A stretch of 64,000 nucleotides of DNA, taken from the NCBI GenBank assembly GCA_033239005.1, contig BSQZ01000095.1, forward strand, positions 842,867-906,866, in the 5' to 3' direction. Shown here piece after piece: positions 37,225 through 49,239 of the stretch (its first letter is position 1; every line of letters starts with the position of its first letter). A program made the translations under genes and the position numbers. Below the pieces are notes generated by a model that searched no databases, was not told where the DNA came from, and was given only the letters and a program-made list of their open reading frames with translations. The stretch comes from Lamellibrachia satsuma. Lineage: Eukaryota > Annelida > Polychaeta > Sabellida > Siboglinidae.

Positions 37225-39647
37225 AAACAAGGAAGAGAAGTTGGCCATCAGCCAGGAAGCTTTGGAAGCGTTCTAGATACGTAGTCTTCAGGAAGAGAAA
37301 TGGTTCACGTTGATGATCATCTGCTAAGAAGCTACCTTCAAGTTTTGCCTCTGCACGTTGTGTGAGTTCTCCGTGGAAACAGTCCATGACAAGGAGAAAC
37401 GCATGAACCATAACGACAATTGCATTTCTAGAATAATTGCTGTATGAGGGGGGACACGTGCTGTACTGCAGGCATTTCTGTTTGTCATAGCATGCCACAC
37501 TATAGATATATTCTGCCAGAGTGATAGGCATATGTGTATAAATTAAAAGGTGGTTGTTTTATTTTCAACATCTTTCTTGTGTTGCTAAGCTGCTCTGTTT
37601 TCTGTTGTTTTTCTGCTTGTCTTATCTGGTAATTGGAAGACTGGCCATGCAACTGCTTCAGAATGGGACCAGTAGTTTGTCCATCTGGCTGTCTGTCTGT
37701 CCGTCCTTTATTAGTACGAATTGCATTCTATAAATTTGGCCACCTTGTGGATAGTTGTAACACTGTTCTCGCCACCTGGTGGATAGTTGTAACACTGGTC
37801 TCGCCATCTGGTGGATACGTTCACTGCACTTGGGCTTACATACTAGTCAAATCGTGTGTGACTTGTATGGGGGAGGCAATGAATGAGAGTGGCAGAACTT
37901 GGAGGGTGAATTTGTCTTTTTGTACACCGTCCAAAGAATGCTTGCCGTTGTGGATTCATTCGTGTGGCCTTTTGCTTGTCATACTTTAGCATGTTTTGTA
38001 TCTAGCTAGAGTGCATTTTAGATGTCCAGGTTCGATAAAATGCATATCGTGAGTATATGATCTGACTCTGTAAGAAATATCAGACAGAATGCACCATATC
38101 ATCTTATATTAAAAGTTAGTAATAGGTGATTATATATGCCATGATTATATTTTGCCAGCCTTCAGAAGCGGTTGTTTTCTATTCATTTGTTATGGGTTTT
38201 TATATCAACAAACAGTATGCACTATGTTTAAAGGTTACCATATCCCTAAATATAGATTTTAGTTTTTAATATTATATTTGTGTGAAGCATTTTATATAGT
38301 TTATTTGTATGATATTCTAAGTTGTAGCTCAGTATGTATGTTCAGTTTGTGGAATGGTTCATGCATCAGGCTAATCAGTCATTCTGTCATTGCAATAATT
38401 GATGACCATTTTTGAAATACAAAAAGTTAATTTTCCAGCACACAATTCCAAAATAAAATTAATGATTGACTTTAACATCAGCAGTTCAATTTATTTAAAT
38501 CAGTAACTGCCTTCACAGTGTCGGTATATTTAATTTGGAATCCATGACTCTTGTATAAAAAATTGATTGCTGGAAAAGTGTAGTTACAAATTAAACAAAA
38601 CTCTGTAATTGCAGAAAGTCATTGTCGTGTGTGGCTTATTGTAATTTGTGTTTTGTCTTGCCTATTGTTCAAATTACTGTGGCTTGTTTCAATAACTTGC
38701 TGATGAAATCTGACCTATGATTATGAATCATTGTTGTAGTGCATTGAACAGTTCTGCTCTTGTTGATAGATCTGTATGCAAAATGTAAATATCCTTTTCA
38801 GTTTTTTATTATGCTGTGTAACTTAAATATTACAATTGCAAATAGTAGCATTTGTTTATGATCAGTTGCTACAGAAATTGGTTGTTGTGCTTGCTAGTCA
38901 CACTGGAAGCGACATTTCTGATCTGTACTGTGAAATGCTAGTTTGTATTGATGGAAATGAGGTTTTTAAACAATGTGTAATTAAATATTTGCAGTACAAC
39001 CAACGTATCCAAGAATAAAACCCAGTGGAGCAAACTACGCAGAACAATAACTGAAAAGAAGCTTTGTTAGTGGGCGTAAGAGCCAGCTGTTCGTGCAAGC
39101 TGGCTGTTGCGACTGCAAAAGACACTTAATAATAAATAGTACTATCTATAACAGTACAAGCAGTTAATGTTTGGTGAAGTCAAGCTGTGTCCACTGGGGA
39201 GAGATCCCTGTTATAAATAGATACTGTGATTGCACGTGCACATTATTTATGTACAGTTTGTCACGAAAAAGATTTTTATGGCATATAACGGTAGGCTTCA
39301 TGTTACAAGTGTTACGACCCCCAGTTGTATCTTAAAGTTTGGTTCATTTTTGTGTTAGAAAGGGTTCACTTTGGTGGAATTTCTTGTTATTTAGCAGGAA
39401 AAATGTGATGAATTGGTGCTGTTGTACTGACAACATACTTTGCCCATCCACCATTTTTACATGTTTTATTACAATGTGAAGTGCCTATTTACTACTATTT
39501 GTACAATACTATTTAGTGCTGCAACTGAAATGACCAATAATAAAATGTGTGAAAGCTGCGCTGTGTCATTTATGATTTATATAAGTAGGTCAAACGTTTA
39601 TTATGCTTTGTTTTCATATGTTCAATGGTGGCTATGATAATAATAAA
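37225..39647 (+). other. CTNNA: Probable alpha-catenin 3' untranslated region
   Basis: No gene-like frame follows the stop. AATAAA occurs at 38452-38457, 39014-39019, 39131-39136, 39539-39544 and 39642-39647, so the transcript end may vary. AT content rises towards the 3' end. No transcript evidence is available from sequence. Confidence 0.45.
37739..37826 (+). repeat. 32-bp tandem repeat in the 3' region
   Basis: GCCACCTTGTGGATAGTTGT at 37739 and GCCACCTGGTGGATAGTTGT at 37771, then GCCATCTGGTGGATA at 37803. Confidence 0.85.
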
Positions 39648-39699
39648 TGTTTCAGCGCAATGCATATATCGCCTAGCCTGATGAAACTGAGGCCACAAG

Positions 39700-40855
39700 C
39701 TTGAAGCTTTACAATTCCTTCAAATTTATCCAAAATATGTCAACAGTTTGTTATATACAGGTGTCGGAACCGGAGGTCCTGAGGGACACAGACCCAATAT
39801 TTAGGGTGAGGGACTCGTGTATGCTTTGGCCCCTCAGTCAACAACTTTGACCCCCAACATAGGCATTTCAACAAAATCTGTTGAGCGGCTCACGCAGCGT
39901 GCCGAAAAATCGTGTCAGTTTATCTGCGCTGATTCTCGGCACCTGGGTTCTCCTTGTTTTACATCCTGATTTGTCGGCTGTTTCCATGACTTACAGCAGC
40001 AGATTGGACAATAGTAAGTTCCTTTTCATGACTGTCTGTTTTTGATTAAAATTTAACCAAAATTAAGGTGAAATACATCGATTAGATGACATAGGTGTAT
40101 TTCTGGTGTAAGTTTAGCAGACAGCTATTTATGACTCCATCCATATGTTCGTGACTTCATCTAGAGGTCTTATTTAGTCTGTGTACGAAATATTTTCCCG
40201 CTACGCGAATGCACATGGGTGTTTTTGAGCTTCCCTAGTTTGTGAAATTTCACCCGATTTTTTGGAGTTGAGAGTGAGATTGATTTAACCATAATCATGA
40301 CTTATTTACATTTCTATAATTTTTATTCATTACAAATAATACAAAGCCAATATTTGTTTGATATTTGTTTTACAAAACAAATTTTATTCATAATTATTAG
40401 TAATGGTACATTTATATATATTTTTTATTTTGTATATCTATATTACTATAATATCAAGTAGTATATTTACATAATGCATATATTCTTTTGTCTAAAATAA
40501 AAGATTGATTGATATTGATTAAACTTGTTGGGCTTGGCTGTGCTAAGTTAGTTCAATAATGATACTGTGTAATTTTTCAATGATTTAAAAAAACTGCGCG
40601 AGATATTCTAAATCACTAGTTAATAATTAATTAATTGCTGTACTGAACCTGCAGCAAACTGTACATACAGGAAATTACAAAATGTCAGAATATATAATAA
40701 ATTGTGTTATATTTATGCAATGACATTGTTTTTTTCACAAAAAAAAAACATTTAGCACTCTATATGGAACACCAACCAGTATATATTTCTCCAATAATTA
40801 TTTTATCATAGTCACCATGCAAGACTATTTTCATGTTCTTTGGCAGGGAAAGAAA
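39700..40855. other. AT-rich intergenic DNA
   Basis: No gene recognised. A LINE/SINE-like tail (AAAATAAAAGATTGATTGAT) occurs at about 40495. Confidence 0.5.
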
Positions 40856-40859
40856 GCCC

Positions 40860-41720
40860 AGGCTCTGTCAAAATTACACATATATCTTCATAATCATGGA
40901 AGTTGTGGCTTTTTATTGAAATGTATTGGTCTGTTGAGATAGCATGCTGATTAGCCATTATTGATTTATTAATTGAGTTACTATTAATGATACAATGTAT
41001 ATTTATGACCCTACTTAATGTGTTTTTAAATTATACAAATATCTTCATAATGATGGATATTTGGCATAAAGAAGGTGTTGACCTGTTGCGTTTGCACATT
41101 AATTAGCCAATATTTACTTATTAATTACATCAATAAGGTTATGAAATGACTGTTTGATGTATATTTTATGACCCTGTTTAATGAATTTGTAAACCCTGAA
41201 CAAATTATACAGATGTCTTCATAATCATGGAAGTTATGGCCTTTTATCAAAATGTGTCAGCCTGTTGAGTTTATGCATTAATTGGCCAATATTGACTTAT
41301 TAATTGCATCAACTGAGTTATAAATGAGTCTGTGATGTATATTTATAACCCTGGTTAATGAGTTGGTAAACCCTGAACAAGTCATACAAATACCTTTATA
41401 ATCATGGAAGTTATGGCCTTTTATAAAAAGGTGTCGGCCTGTTGAGTTTGCGCATTAATTAGCCAATATTGACTTATTAATTGCATCAATTGAGTAATGA
41501 AATGAGTGTGTGATGTATATTTATGACCCTGGTTAATGGGTTTGCAAACCCTGAACAAAATACAAATATCTTCATAATCATGTAAGTTATGGACATGTGT
41601 CAGTCAGTTGACTTCACGCACTTATTATCCAATACTGACTTATTAATTGCATTAACCGAGTTAATCTTAATGATACATGACTGGATTATGCATATTTATA
41701 ACCATACTTAATGTGCTTGC
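40860..41720. repeat. Degenerate ~175-bp tandem array, five units
   Basis: The phrase CTTCATAATCATGGAAGTTATGG recurs, diverged, at 40886, 41043, 41217, 41394 and 41570. Each copy is followed by a GTCGGCCTGTTGAGTTTGCG-like phrase, an ATTAATTAGCCAATATTGAC-like phrase and TATTTATGACCCT. Spacings are 157, 174, 177 and 176 bp. Confidence 0.85.
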
Positions 41721-42640
41721 AACTCCTGAAACAAAATATTAAAACATATGCAAAAAAAGTAATGCACTTTTAATTATACATTGATTGAAAGAAAACACAA
41801 AAATTAGTCTTTTTTCCTGTATACAAGATAAATTTTTTTTTTTAATTATTACCTAATTAAAATCGCAATATCTTTGGATCTAATAAAAAGATATTAATAA
41901 AATAAGCAGTTTTTGGTTCCTTTACATTTCACCTTTCATGCCAATGTTCTATCATATCTAATTTTTTTTTAAGTGCCTACCCAATATGAGTATTATGTTA
42001 TTGTATTATTGTTGCCTGGAACACATGTAATTTTTTTTAGTAAAAGCTTGTTATTAAACAGCATCAGGGAATACATCATTAAATTACTACCAGGTTCATG
42101 TCATACGAATGAAGTGCCAATGATGCGATGGTACCACCTTTTGGCAACGTTTTGCTGTCTGAAAAATAATTTTTTAACAGGGATTTGGCTGTATTAAAGG
42201 ACTACGACACTTATGTTGTGTCCAGATTAAAATGCATAGCTCGCTGTTACCAACATCTAATAATATACAAGTGTCAGAGATAGGATCCCTGGTGTACAAA
42301 CATAGAATCCGGTTTGTTTGTGCTACAAAGACGTCAAAGACAAGGCAAAGGTAGGTATATTAAAAAAAAATTCAAAATCGTTTTATAATCATTTAAACAC
42401 TTCTGTCTGATAAAGTATGTTATTCGGTTTATCATCCTTTTTGAATTTTTTCAATATCTTTATTATTTGCGAAGTTATTCTACTTTTGGGCTTCAAAAAA
42501 GGGCCTATTTTATCTTATGGAATCGAGTCCATTTCTTGTGACTGGTCTGTTTGTTGGGTGCACTGCCACTGAATGCAGGGAACATGGCATAATGTGTAGT
42601 AAAGAAGACATTGAGGTGGAATAAAAAGTTAGAAGACCCT
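41721..42640. other. AT-rich intergenic DNA
   Basis: Nothing recognised. Confidence 0.5.
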
Positions 42641-42975
42641 AAAAATGTTGACCTAATAACGTGTGACCTTGACACGACCTACTTATTTGACCTTGACCTA
42701 TAATGACATATGTTGAAAAATTGCCAAATTAAGTAATTATGTATGACATGTGGTATCAGGGAGGGGTGTAAGGGAGAATTTATGTACACATTTACCTAAT
42801 ACCTAGTTTATTACAACTTGACCTTTGACCCATTTACATGTCTTGGTGGCCTATTTAGTTTTTAATCAAGACTGTATTGGAATGCTATCAAGTCAATAGA
42901 GGCCGTGATTGTTGACCATAATATTGACCTTAGTGACCTGATTATTTGACCTCCATTGACCTTTGACCGATTTAT
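42640..42975. promoter_or_regulatory. Cluster of TGACCT half-sites including two DR1 elements
   Basis: TGACCT or TGACC words occur about a dozen times. Two TGACCTTTGACC direct repeats with 1-nt spacing lie at 42819-42830 and 42958-42969, the DR1 arrangement bound by RXR, HNF4 or COUP-TF type receptors. It may instead be a decayed short repeat. Confidence 0.35.
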
Positions 42976-43389
42976 GTTGATAAATGACCTGTTTCAGTCA
43001 TAAGTAATTGTGTTGTTTTTAAAATTTACTGAGGCATGTTAAGAAGAAATGGTGTACATAATTAACTTTACTACAGTATGACATTTTGATGACATAATTT
43101 ATTGTAATGTGACATCTGCATAATAACAGGTATTAATGGCCTAACTATTTATAAATAAGTGACACAAGAAGCTGGCAAATTCATATAATTTGTATTGTTT
43201 ATTGTATAATTATAAAGAACAATATACTCTTGCATGGTGAATTTTTTTTTGGAAAAAATCCACTCTCCTTGCATGAAAGAAACACAATTTATTAATTTTT
43301 GAGAGCTTTGGAATTGTCTGCATGCATAATGCAACAATATTTATAGTTAACTGTGTCAAACCTGGTTCACAGTACACTGCATGTTCGGC

Positions 43390-43800
43390 ACATAAATTTC
43401 ACTGTTTCGTGTTCTGCACTTCAACATGAAATAATGTTTACATACTGTTTACAGTAGCTGATAAGGAGACATGGAAAATGACAAAACACAAAGCAATGCA
43501 GCAGTACAAGAAATAGTTGGCTTCACCCTGTTACAATGGAAGTAACTATAAGGAAGAAGGCTCAGTACAGCAATATTCACAGTTCACTGTTTGATAAATC
43601 CACACCAGCGTATATGTCAGTGTTCACATGGTAGTGCAGGCTTAGTGCAGAAATATTCATATTTCAATGTCTCAAATTAATGTCATGCATTTCAACATGA
43701 AGTAGTGTTTATAATGTTCACATTATACTGTCGACTAACTGTACACATATTCAGAGTTCACTATTTCGTAAATCCATGCATGTGTAATGTGTCAGTGTCC
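43390..43800. repeat. Degenerate tandem repeat, partly ~176 bp
   Basis: TTCAACATGAAATAATGTTTA at about 43421 and TTCAACATGAAGTAGTGTTTA at about 43690. ACAGTTCACTGTTTGATAAA at 43579 and AGAGTTCACTATTTCGTAAA at 43755. Confidence 0.5.
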
Positions 43801-44304
43801 ACTGTCGACTCGGTGTACATGTTTCTACAATTTCTACACAGACTTCACAAGCTTTGTCTGTCTTCTGCTGTGTGTAGTAGGGTCTGGAAGCTTTGCTTGG
43901 TCCATTCCTCTATATTATCCAGTGAAATCCGTGAAAGGTGTAGTGTGTCTTCAAACATGCAGTGGAATCCTTAGACATGAAACACAAATAAGAAATATAT
44001 AAAGATTATTAAGATATGTACAATGTTTGATACAAAAAGATAATGTTGTTTTACTACTGTTAATTATAATAACAGTTTCCTTAACAGTATTCAAAATCAC
44101 ATAAGAATTTGTTATATTGTGTATGTTAAATAAGTAACACAGTTGTGTGCGACAGTAAAACTAAATTTTACAATTGTGTTATTTAATGCAGAATACGAAT
44201 TTGGGCCATTTCATAAATTTTTTAGTTTAAAAGTCTGATTTTACTTAATTTATTTCCCAATGAAACAATATAAGAGAAGGACATCCAAAATTACATAGGA
44301 TACC

Positions 44305-44362
44305 TGAATGTGTGTGTGGTGTGGTGTGGTGTGGTGTGGTGTGGTGTGGTGTGGTGTGTGTG
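44305..44362. repeat. (GTGTG)n pentanucleotide microsatellite
   Basis: GTGTG units repeated about ten times and flanked by (TG)n. Confidence 0.95.
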
Positions 44363-44934
44363 TAAAATTGTCAGCACATAATTATAAAAGTGCAGATGCC
44401 GTGGATTTAAATTGTTAAATATCACAACGTCTGGTGCAGCCGAAGTCGCGTGAATACCGGAAGTCACAAATATAATGTTAAAACTGTGAAACTATTTCAT
44501 TTTAATGAGCGCTACAGTAAAAATAATGAACAACATGCAACAACTGCACATTTATAATTACTATGTTTGCATTAAATTCATCAGATGGCAGTTTTAAATA
44601 GTACGATTCCGTGGATTTTTGAATAGCTGTGTCAACCATATGGTACTGGCAAAGTGCGCTGCGCGCACGGCGCTCCCAACCCTGACGAAGTCTGAGACCC
44701 ATCCAATATAGCTTTGTAAAACCATAAAACTATCACTTAATTTTACTAACAAACTATAACAATTGTGCACTTTTATTACTAGTTCACAAATAAAGTTATC
44801 AACAGTATTTTGCATGGCGCGCACACCAGACACAATGAATGAGGGAGCTGGGCGACGCCTGGAGCTAAGCTATGAACGCCAACGCAGGCGGCGCTACCTA
44901 AATTTGAGCGTGGCAGGCCTGTTTTTCAAACTCG

Positions 44935-47668
44935 AGTTACTTTTTATGCCGACGGTTTTTACAGCATTTTTGTACCTGAATGCATTCTTTACATCATTCC
45001 GCATATGTTCCAATAAAAAAAGTTCATATATTCTTTAAAAATATTGTGTTTTAGGCCACTTTTAATCAGTTTTACACATCAAAACAGCGGAACCGATCGC
45101 AAGATAAACATGGCGTGTGTGCGATTTGCGCATTAGTCACGCCTCGGTGCCACCAGAACCGCGAAGGCGATGTTTGCGTGTATTGCCTATTGGGCATACA
45201 ATTACGCAACGTAAAAAAATTAAGAGAACAAAATTGAGAAAATAGGCTCCAAAAATGTTTCAAAAGAAGAAATTCTAGAAAAAATATTAAAACATTCTCC
45301 ACAGTTTTTATATTAAACGCAACATTTGTAGAGCACGTACAGTCACTTCTAACGTAATATTTCATATTTATTTAATTAAATATTTGATGTTGCAAATATT
45401 ATTTGTATGAAAATTAATATAATTAAATTTAAAAGAATGCATGGGTTAAATTATCTGTCTGTCGTTTGGTGAGCAAAGGTTATTGTTTTTGTAATTAAAA
45501 CATACTGATGATATTGCATGTCATGTGCATCTTTAAAGGGACAATTCATTGTATGTCATTGTTAATATAATTAAATTAAAAAGAATGCAGGGGGGTGAAC
45601 AAAGGTTTTTTTTTAATTATGGTGATATTGCATGTCAGCGTGGTTTCCTTCTGATGGGGAGGGGTATTGTTGTGAGGGATGGAAGGAGGTATTATGTGTT
45701 GTCCGTTTTCACAGCAATATCCTGCGGAGAAATCGTGATGTAGTACCGCCTTGCCAGTGATTAATGGGAAAAAGAAGATATAGCTCAGAAAAATTTTAAT
45801 TGTTCATATTAAATAACATTAATTACTTTCTCATAATACATGTCAATTAAAAGCATCCTTTCATTGCGCATACACACATTCAGCAAACTATATAACATCA
45901 ATTAACATATTAATAAATAATTAATCAACGTGCTACACTATTGTAACTGCTAGTGTGATTTTGACGTGTAATAAATAAAACACAACAGTTTACAGTTATT
46001 TAGCTTTCTTAGAGGGATGGAGTCGTCATAGAGTATTCAGTATCCTTGCCACAATAATTACGTAAAGACATAAATGTATTATTATCATTATGGGACTACA
46101 TAACTTTTCATTATCATTACAAGCCATCATTGTTAGTTTCATTATCATTACCACCAATGGCCAGTTATATGTAAAAAACTCCATGAACCAACTATTGTAA
46201 AAGTTTCTTATATTTATTTGAAGGAAAATCGCTAAGTAACAATGATGTTTTAAAGGTGTCTGCTGGTGTAACTCATACTGCTGCTTGGCAGAAATAAGGT
46301 AAATTGCTGTAGGAAATCCTTGTCCAAGCCTAAATAATAACACTATTTAGTAAGTATTTACATCGTGTGGCTTTCTTCCGTGCACCGAGGGCCTCGGTCC
46401 GAGGCAGTTGCACAAAAGAAATTGTGTGGCATTTGCACGAACTGCCGCGACGGGCACATAACCGTCGAATGCACATTGAATGCACAGGTTTGTGTATCCA
46501 CTGGATATGAACTGTGAATGTGTTATCAGTCATTCGATCAAGAAATGTGTATTCAGACAAATCCAGTGATACTACAACTGCACATAGACAGAGCATATAC
46601 ATAAAAAGCGATACATATGTGGTTTGGTTACTCACCAGTTTAGAAATATTAAAAAAACTAAATATGTAATTGGTATTCCCCAAAAATATGAATATGCATA
46701 TAATTAAATTATTATTTTTAAATTATTTAAATGAACATGTTAATGTAAAGAGAGTACATTAAATTGTAAATGTATATAAATTGACTTAAATTTATATAAA
46801 CTGACTTAATTAAATTAAAGTGCTCCTAAAGTACTCCTCCCTCCTTCAAGTTACGCATGCGCATGACATGCAATATCATCAGTATATGTTTTAATTACAA
46901 AAACAATAACCTTTGCTCACCAAACGAAAGATAATTTAACCCATGCATTCTTTTTAATTTAATTATGTTAATGACATGCAATGAGTTGTCCCTTTAAAAT
47001 TGCACATGCGCATGACATGCAAGCAATATCATCAGTATAATTTTTAATTACAAAAATAATAATCTTTGTTCATCAAACGATGGATAATTTAACCCATGCA
47101 TTCTTTTTAATTTAATTATATTTACAATGACATGCAATGAGATGTCCCCTTGTAGTTGCGCATGCGCATAACATCTAATATCGACCACATAATTTTCATA
47201 CAAATAATATTTGCAACATCAAATATTTCATTAAATAAAATATCACGTTAGAAGTGACTGTATGTGCTTTACAAATGTTGTATTTAATATGAAAATTGTG
47301 GAGAATGTTTTAATTTTTTTCTAGAATTTCTTCGTTTAAAACATTTTTGGAGCCTATTTTCTTAATTTTGTTCTCTTAATTTCTTTTACGTTGCGTAATT
47401 GTATGCCCAGTACACACAAACATCGCCTTCGCGGTTCTGATGGCACCGATGCGTGACTAATGCGCAAATCGCACACGCGCCATGTTTATCTTGCAATCGG
47501 TTCCGCTGTTTTGGTGTGTAAAACTGATTAAAAGTGGCCTAAAACACAATATTTTTAAAGAATATATGAAGCTTTTTTACTGGAACGTATGCGGAATGAT
47601 GTAAGGAACGCATTCAGGTACAAAAATGCTGTAAAAACCGTCGGCATAAAGCCGTAATAATTTAGGCC
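44935..47668. repeat. 2.7-kb imperfect inverted repeat
   Basis: The left arm (about 44940-45640) and right arm (about 46845-47662) match in inverted orientation. ATGCCGACGGTTTTTACAGC (44947) pairs with its reverse near 47642. TTTTAGGCCACTTTTAATCA pairs with TGATTAAAAGTGGCCTAAAA. ACCGCGAAGGCGATGTTTG pairs with CAAACATCGCCTTCGCGGT. Within each arm a subunit of about 150-180 bp is repeated in tandem. The spacer of about 1.2 kb has no transposase. Probably a fold-back or MITE-like DNA element. Confidence 0.85.
46850..47172. repeat. Tandem subunits with GCGCATGCGC-like palindromes
   Basis: ACGCATGCGCATGACATGCA (about 46853), GCACATGCGCATGACATGCA (about 47000) and TGCGCATGCGCATAAC (about 47156) head successive repeats containing TTTAACCCATGCATTCTTTT. 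TGCGCATGCGCA is the consensus form of the NRF1 site. Confidence 0.6.
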
Positions 47669-47699
47669 AGTTAAGTAAACGATTACCAAGCTATTATAC

Positions 47700-48130
47700 T
47701 AAAGTATATGTACACCCGGACAATTTTTTTGTAGACTTATTATTTATCATTATTTTAGCTATATTACGAAATATCAAAGTTCACAAACGCTTATACCTCG
47801 GTGAAAATCTCTTCAGACAGGCCCGCCAAATTCTGTACAGCGTGTACAACTATTCATTGGTTGATATATGTGTCGGTTATGGTCAGTCGTTTGCTTGCGT
47901 AGTTGTACGAAACGATCTACCGCGACACCCAAAACCAGGTCAAGCCGAAGTTCAAGTAACAAAAAGTGATGCGTAAAAGTATACCCGGCGTCGACGGTGG
48001 CGCACCAAGCGGAATGTAATATACCTAGCAAAGGAAATAACGATGGCGGAGTGTCTTCCACTACCATACTGATTTTCTCAAAAACAAAATTGTAGGATTT
48101 GATGTAAACTCGTTGACAAGACAATAATTA
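47700..48130. other. CpG-containing spacer, minus-strand open frame of unknown nature
   Basis: Higher in CpG than its surroundings. A 103-codon minus-strand frame (48124-47813) contains VVEDTPPSLFPLLGILH but no domain I recognise. It may be promoter-proximal DNA of the ASB-type gene. Confidence 0.3.
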
Positions 48131-48790
48131 AAGTGTACAGTATAAAGGACGACAGCGACACTAACACCCAATGAGCCAGTTCACTTCCTGAAGATTTGCC
48201 GATCTGGCTAATTGCCCTGTCGTTAGTTGTTTTATCAGCTATGTGTAACACTGAAATGTTCTCATCAGTGAAGTCGGCTACTTGTAAAAACTTAGCGTTT
48301 TCCTTTTTGATACTGCAAATGCGCATAACTGGTGCAGGATATTATTTTTCTACCTGAAGCAAATGTTAAAATCAGTCAGTCAATACCACCTTGATGCGCA
48401 AAGTTATATTCGGAATAGTAATTTTGCGTTCCAAGGTGGGATTGACTGATTTTTACTAGTATTGGTTTCAAAGATAAAAGGGCATGTTCTGCACCCATCA
48501 TGCACATTTACGGTAAACAAATAATTGCGACATATTTTACGGCACTACATGTGTGTAGCGTTTGCTTTTATTATTTAAGATTCAGATATCCTATGGTCAG
48601 CAAAGTAGAGAAATTTTAATGTGCTTCAAAAAGTTTTTACGTCGTTAACTTCACCGATGAGAACATTTCAGTGTTACACATCGCTGATAAACAAAACAAA
48701 GGACGACAGGGCAAGTTCGTCGAATCTTTAGGAAGTGAACTGGCTCCTCACTCGGCTGTTGGTGTCTATGTCGTCCTTTGTCACTAAAAA
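48130..48790. repeat. Inverted duplication (arms ~170 bp)
   Basis: 48136-48300 and 48625-48785 match in inverted orientation. GAGCCAGTTCACTTCCTGAAG pairs with TTAGGAAGTGAACTGGCTC, and ATGTGTAACACTGAAATGTT with AACATTTCAGTGTTACACAT. Both arms can be read as DFTDENISVLHIADK or NFTDENISVLHIADK. Confidence 0.8.
48366..48458. repeat. ~33-bp hairpin inside the inverted duplication
   Basis: AAAATCAGTCAGTCAATACC, ACCTTGATGCGCAAA (48368-48402) and its imperfect reverse complement (48423-48455) enclose a loop of about 20 nt. It could be a small MITE or an RNA hairpin. Confidence 0.6.
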
Positions 48791-48805
48791 ATGAATTACA
48801 AAAAG
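48791..48805 (+). CDS. Possible first coding exon of the ASB-type gene
   Basis: ATG AAT TAC AAA AAG followed by a good donor GTGCGT, phase 0. It joins in frame to the exon at 49240 (AAT GGT TAC). This is the nearest upstream ATG with a phase-compatible donor that I found; an exon this short cannot be proven from sequence. Confidence 0.35.
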
Positions 48806-49239
48806 GTGCGTATGACGAAGGGGTGAAAATCATTTTGTTTGCTTACTACGCGCTTGACGCACACGGAAGTTAACCAACTGTTCACTTATTATCGCCCACG
48901 GAAACAAAGGGTCTCACGACAGTTACGTAATGTATTGTCTGGTAGTATTATTTCAGACACCGAAAAGTCACGGTGCATGTTAATTACTGTCTCTCTTCAA
49001 CACTTGTTTGGAGGTGAATAGATTTAATTTATAATTATCGTTGTATTGCTTAGAAGAATTTATATGGGTTTTCCTTCTTGCAAGTTACAAGAAAACGGAT
49101 TAGCGTTACGCCTTAAGACAAGTTAAATCTAAGTCTACAGTTAATTACATCGTTTTCTGACGAAAACCAATTATACACATTACAATGACATTGTACATAA
49201 TTTATTCAGCATTTTTATGTAGTAACCGTATTTTTTTAG

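Noticed and set aside
44763..45038. Frame with MARTPDTMNEGAGRRLELSY
   Set aside because: CpG-rich but runs into the arm of the 2.7-kb inverted repeat; no domain or splice support.
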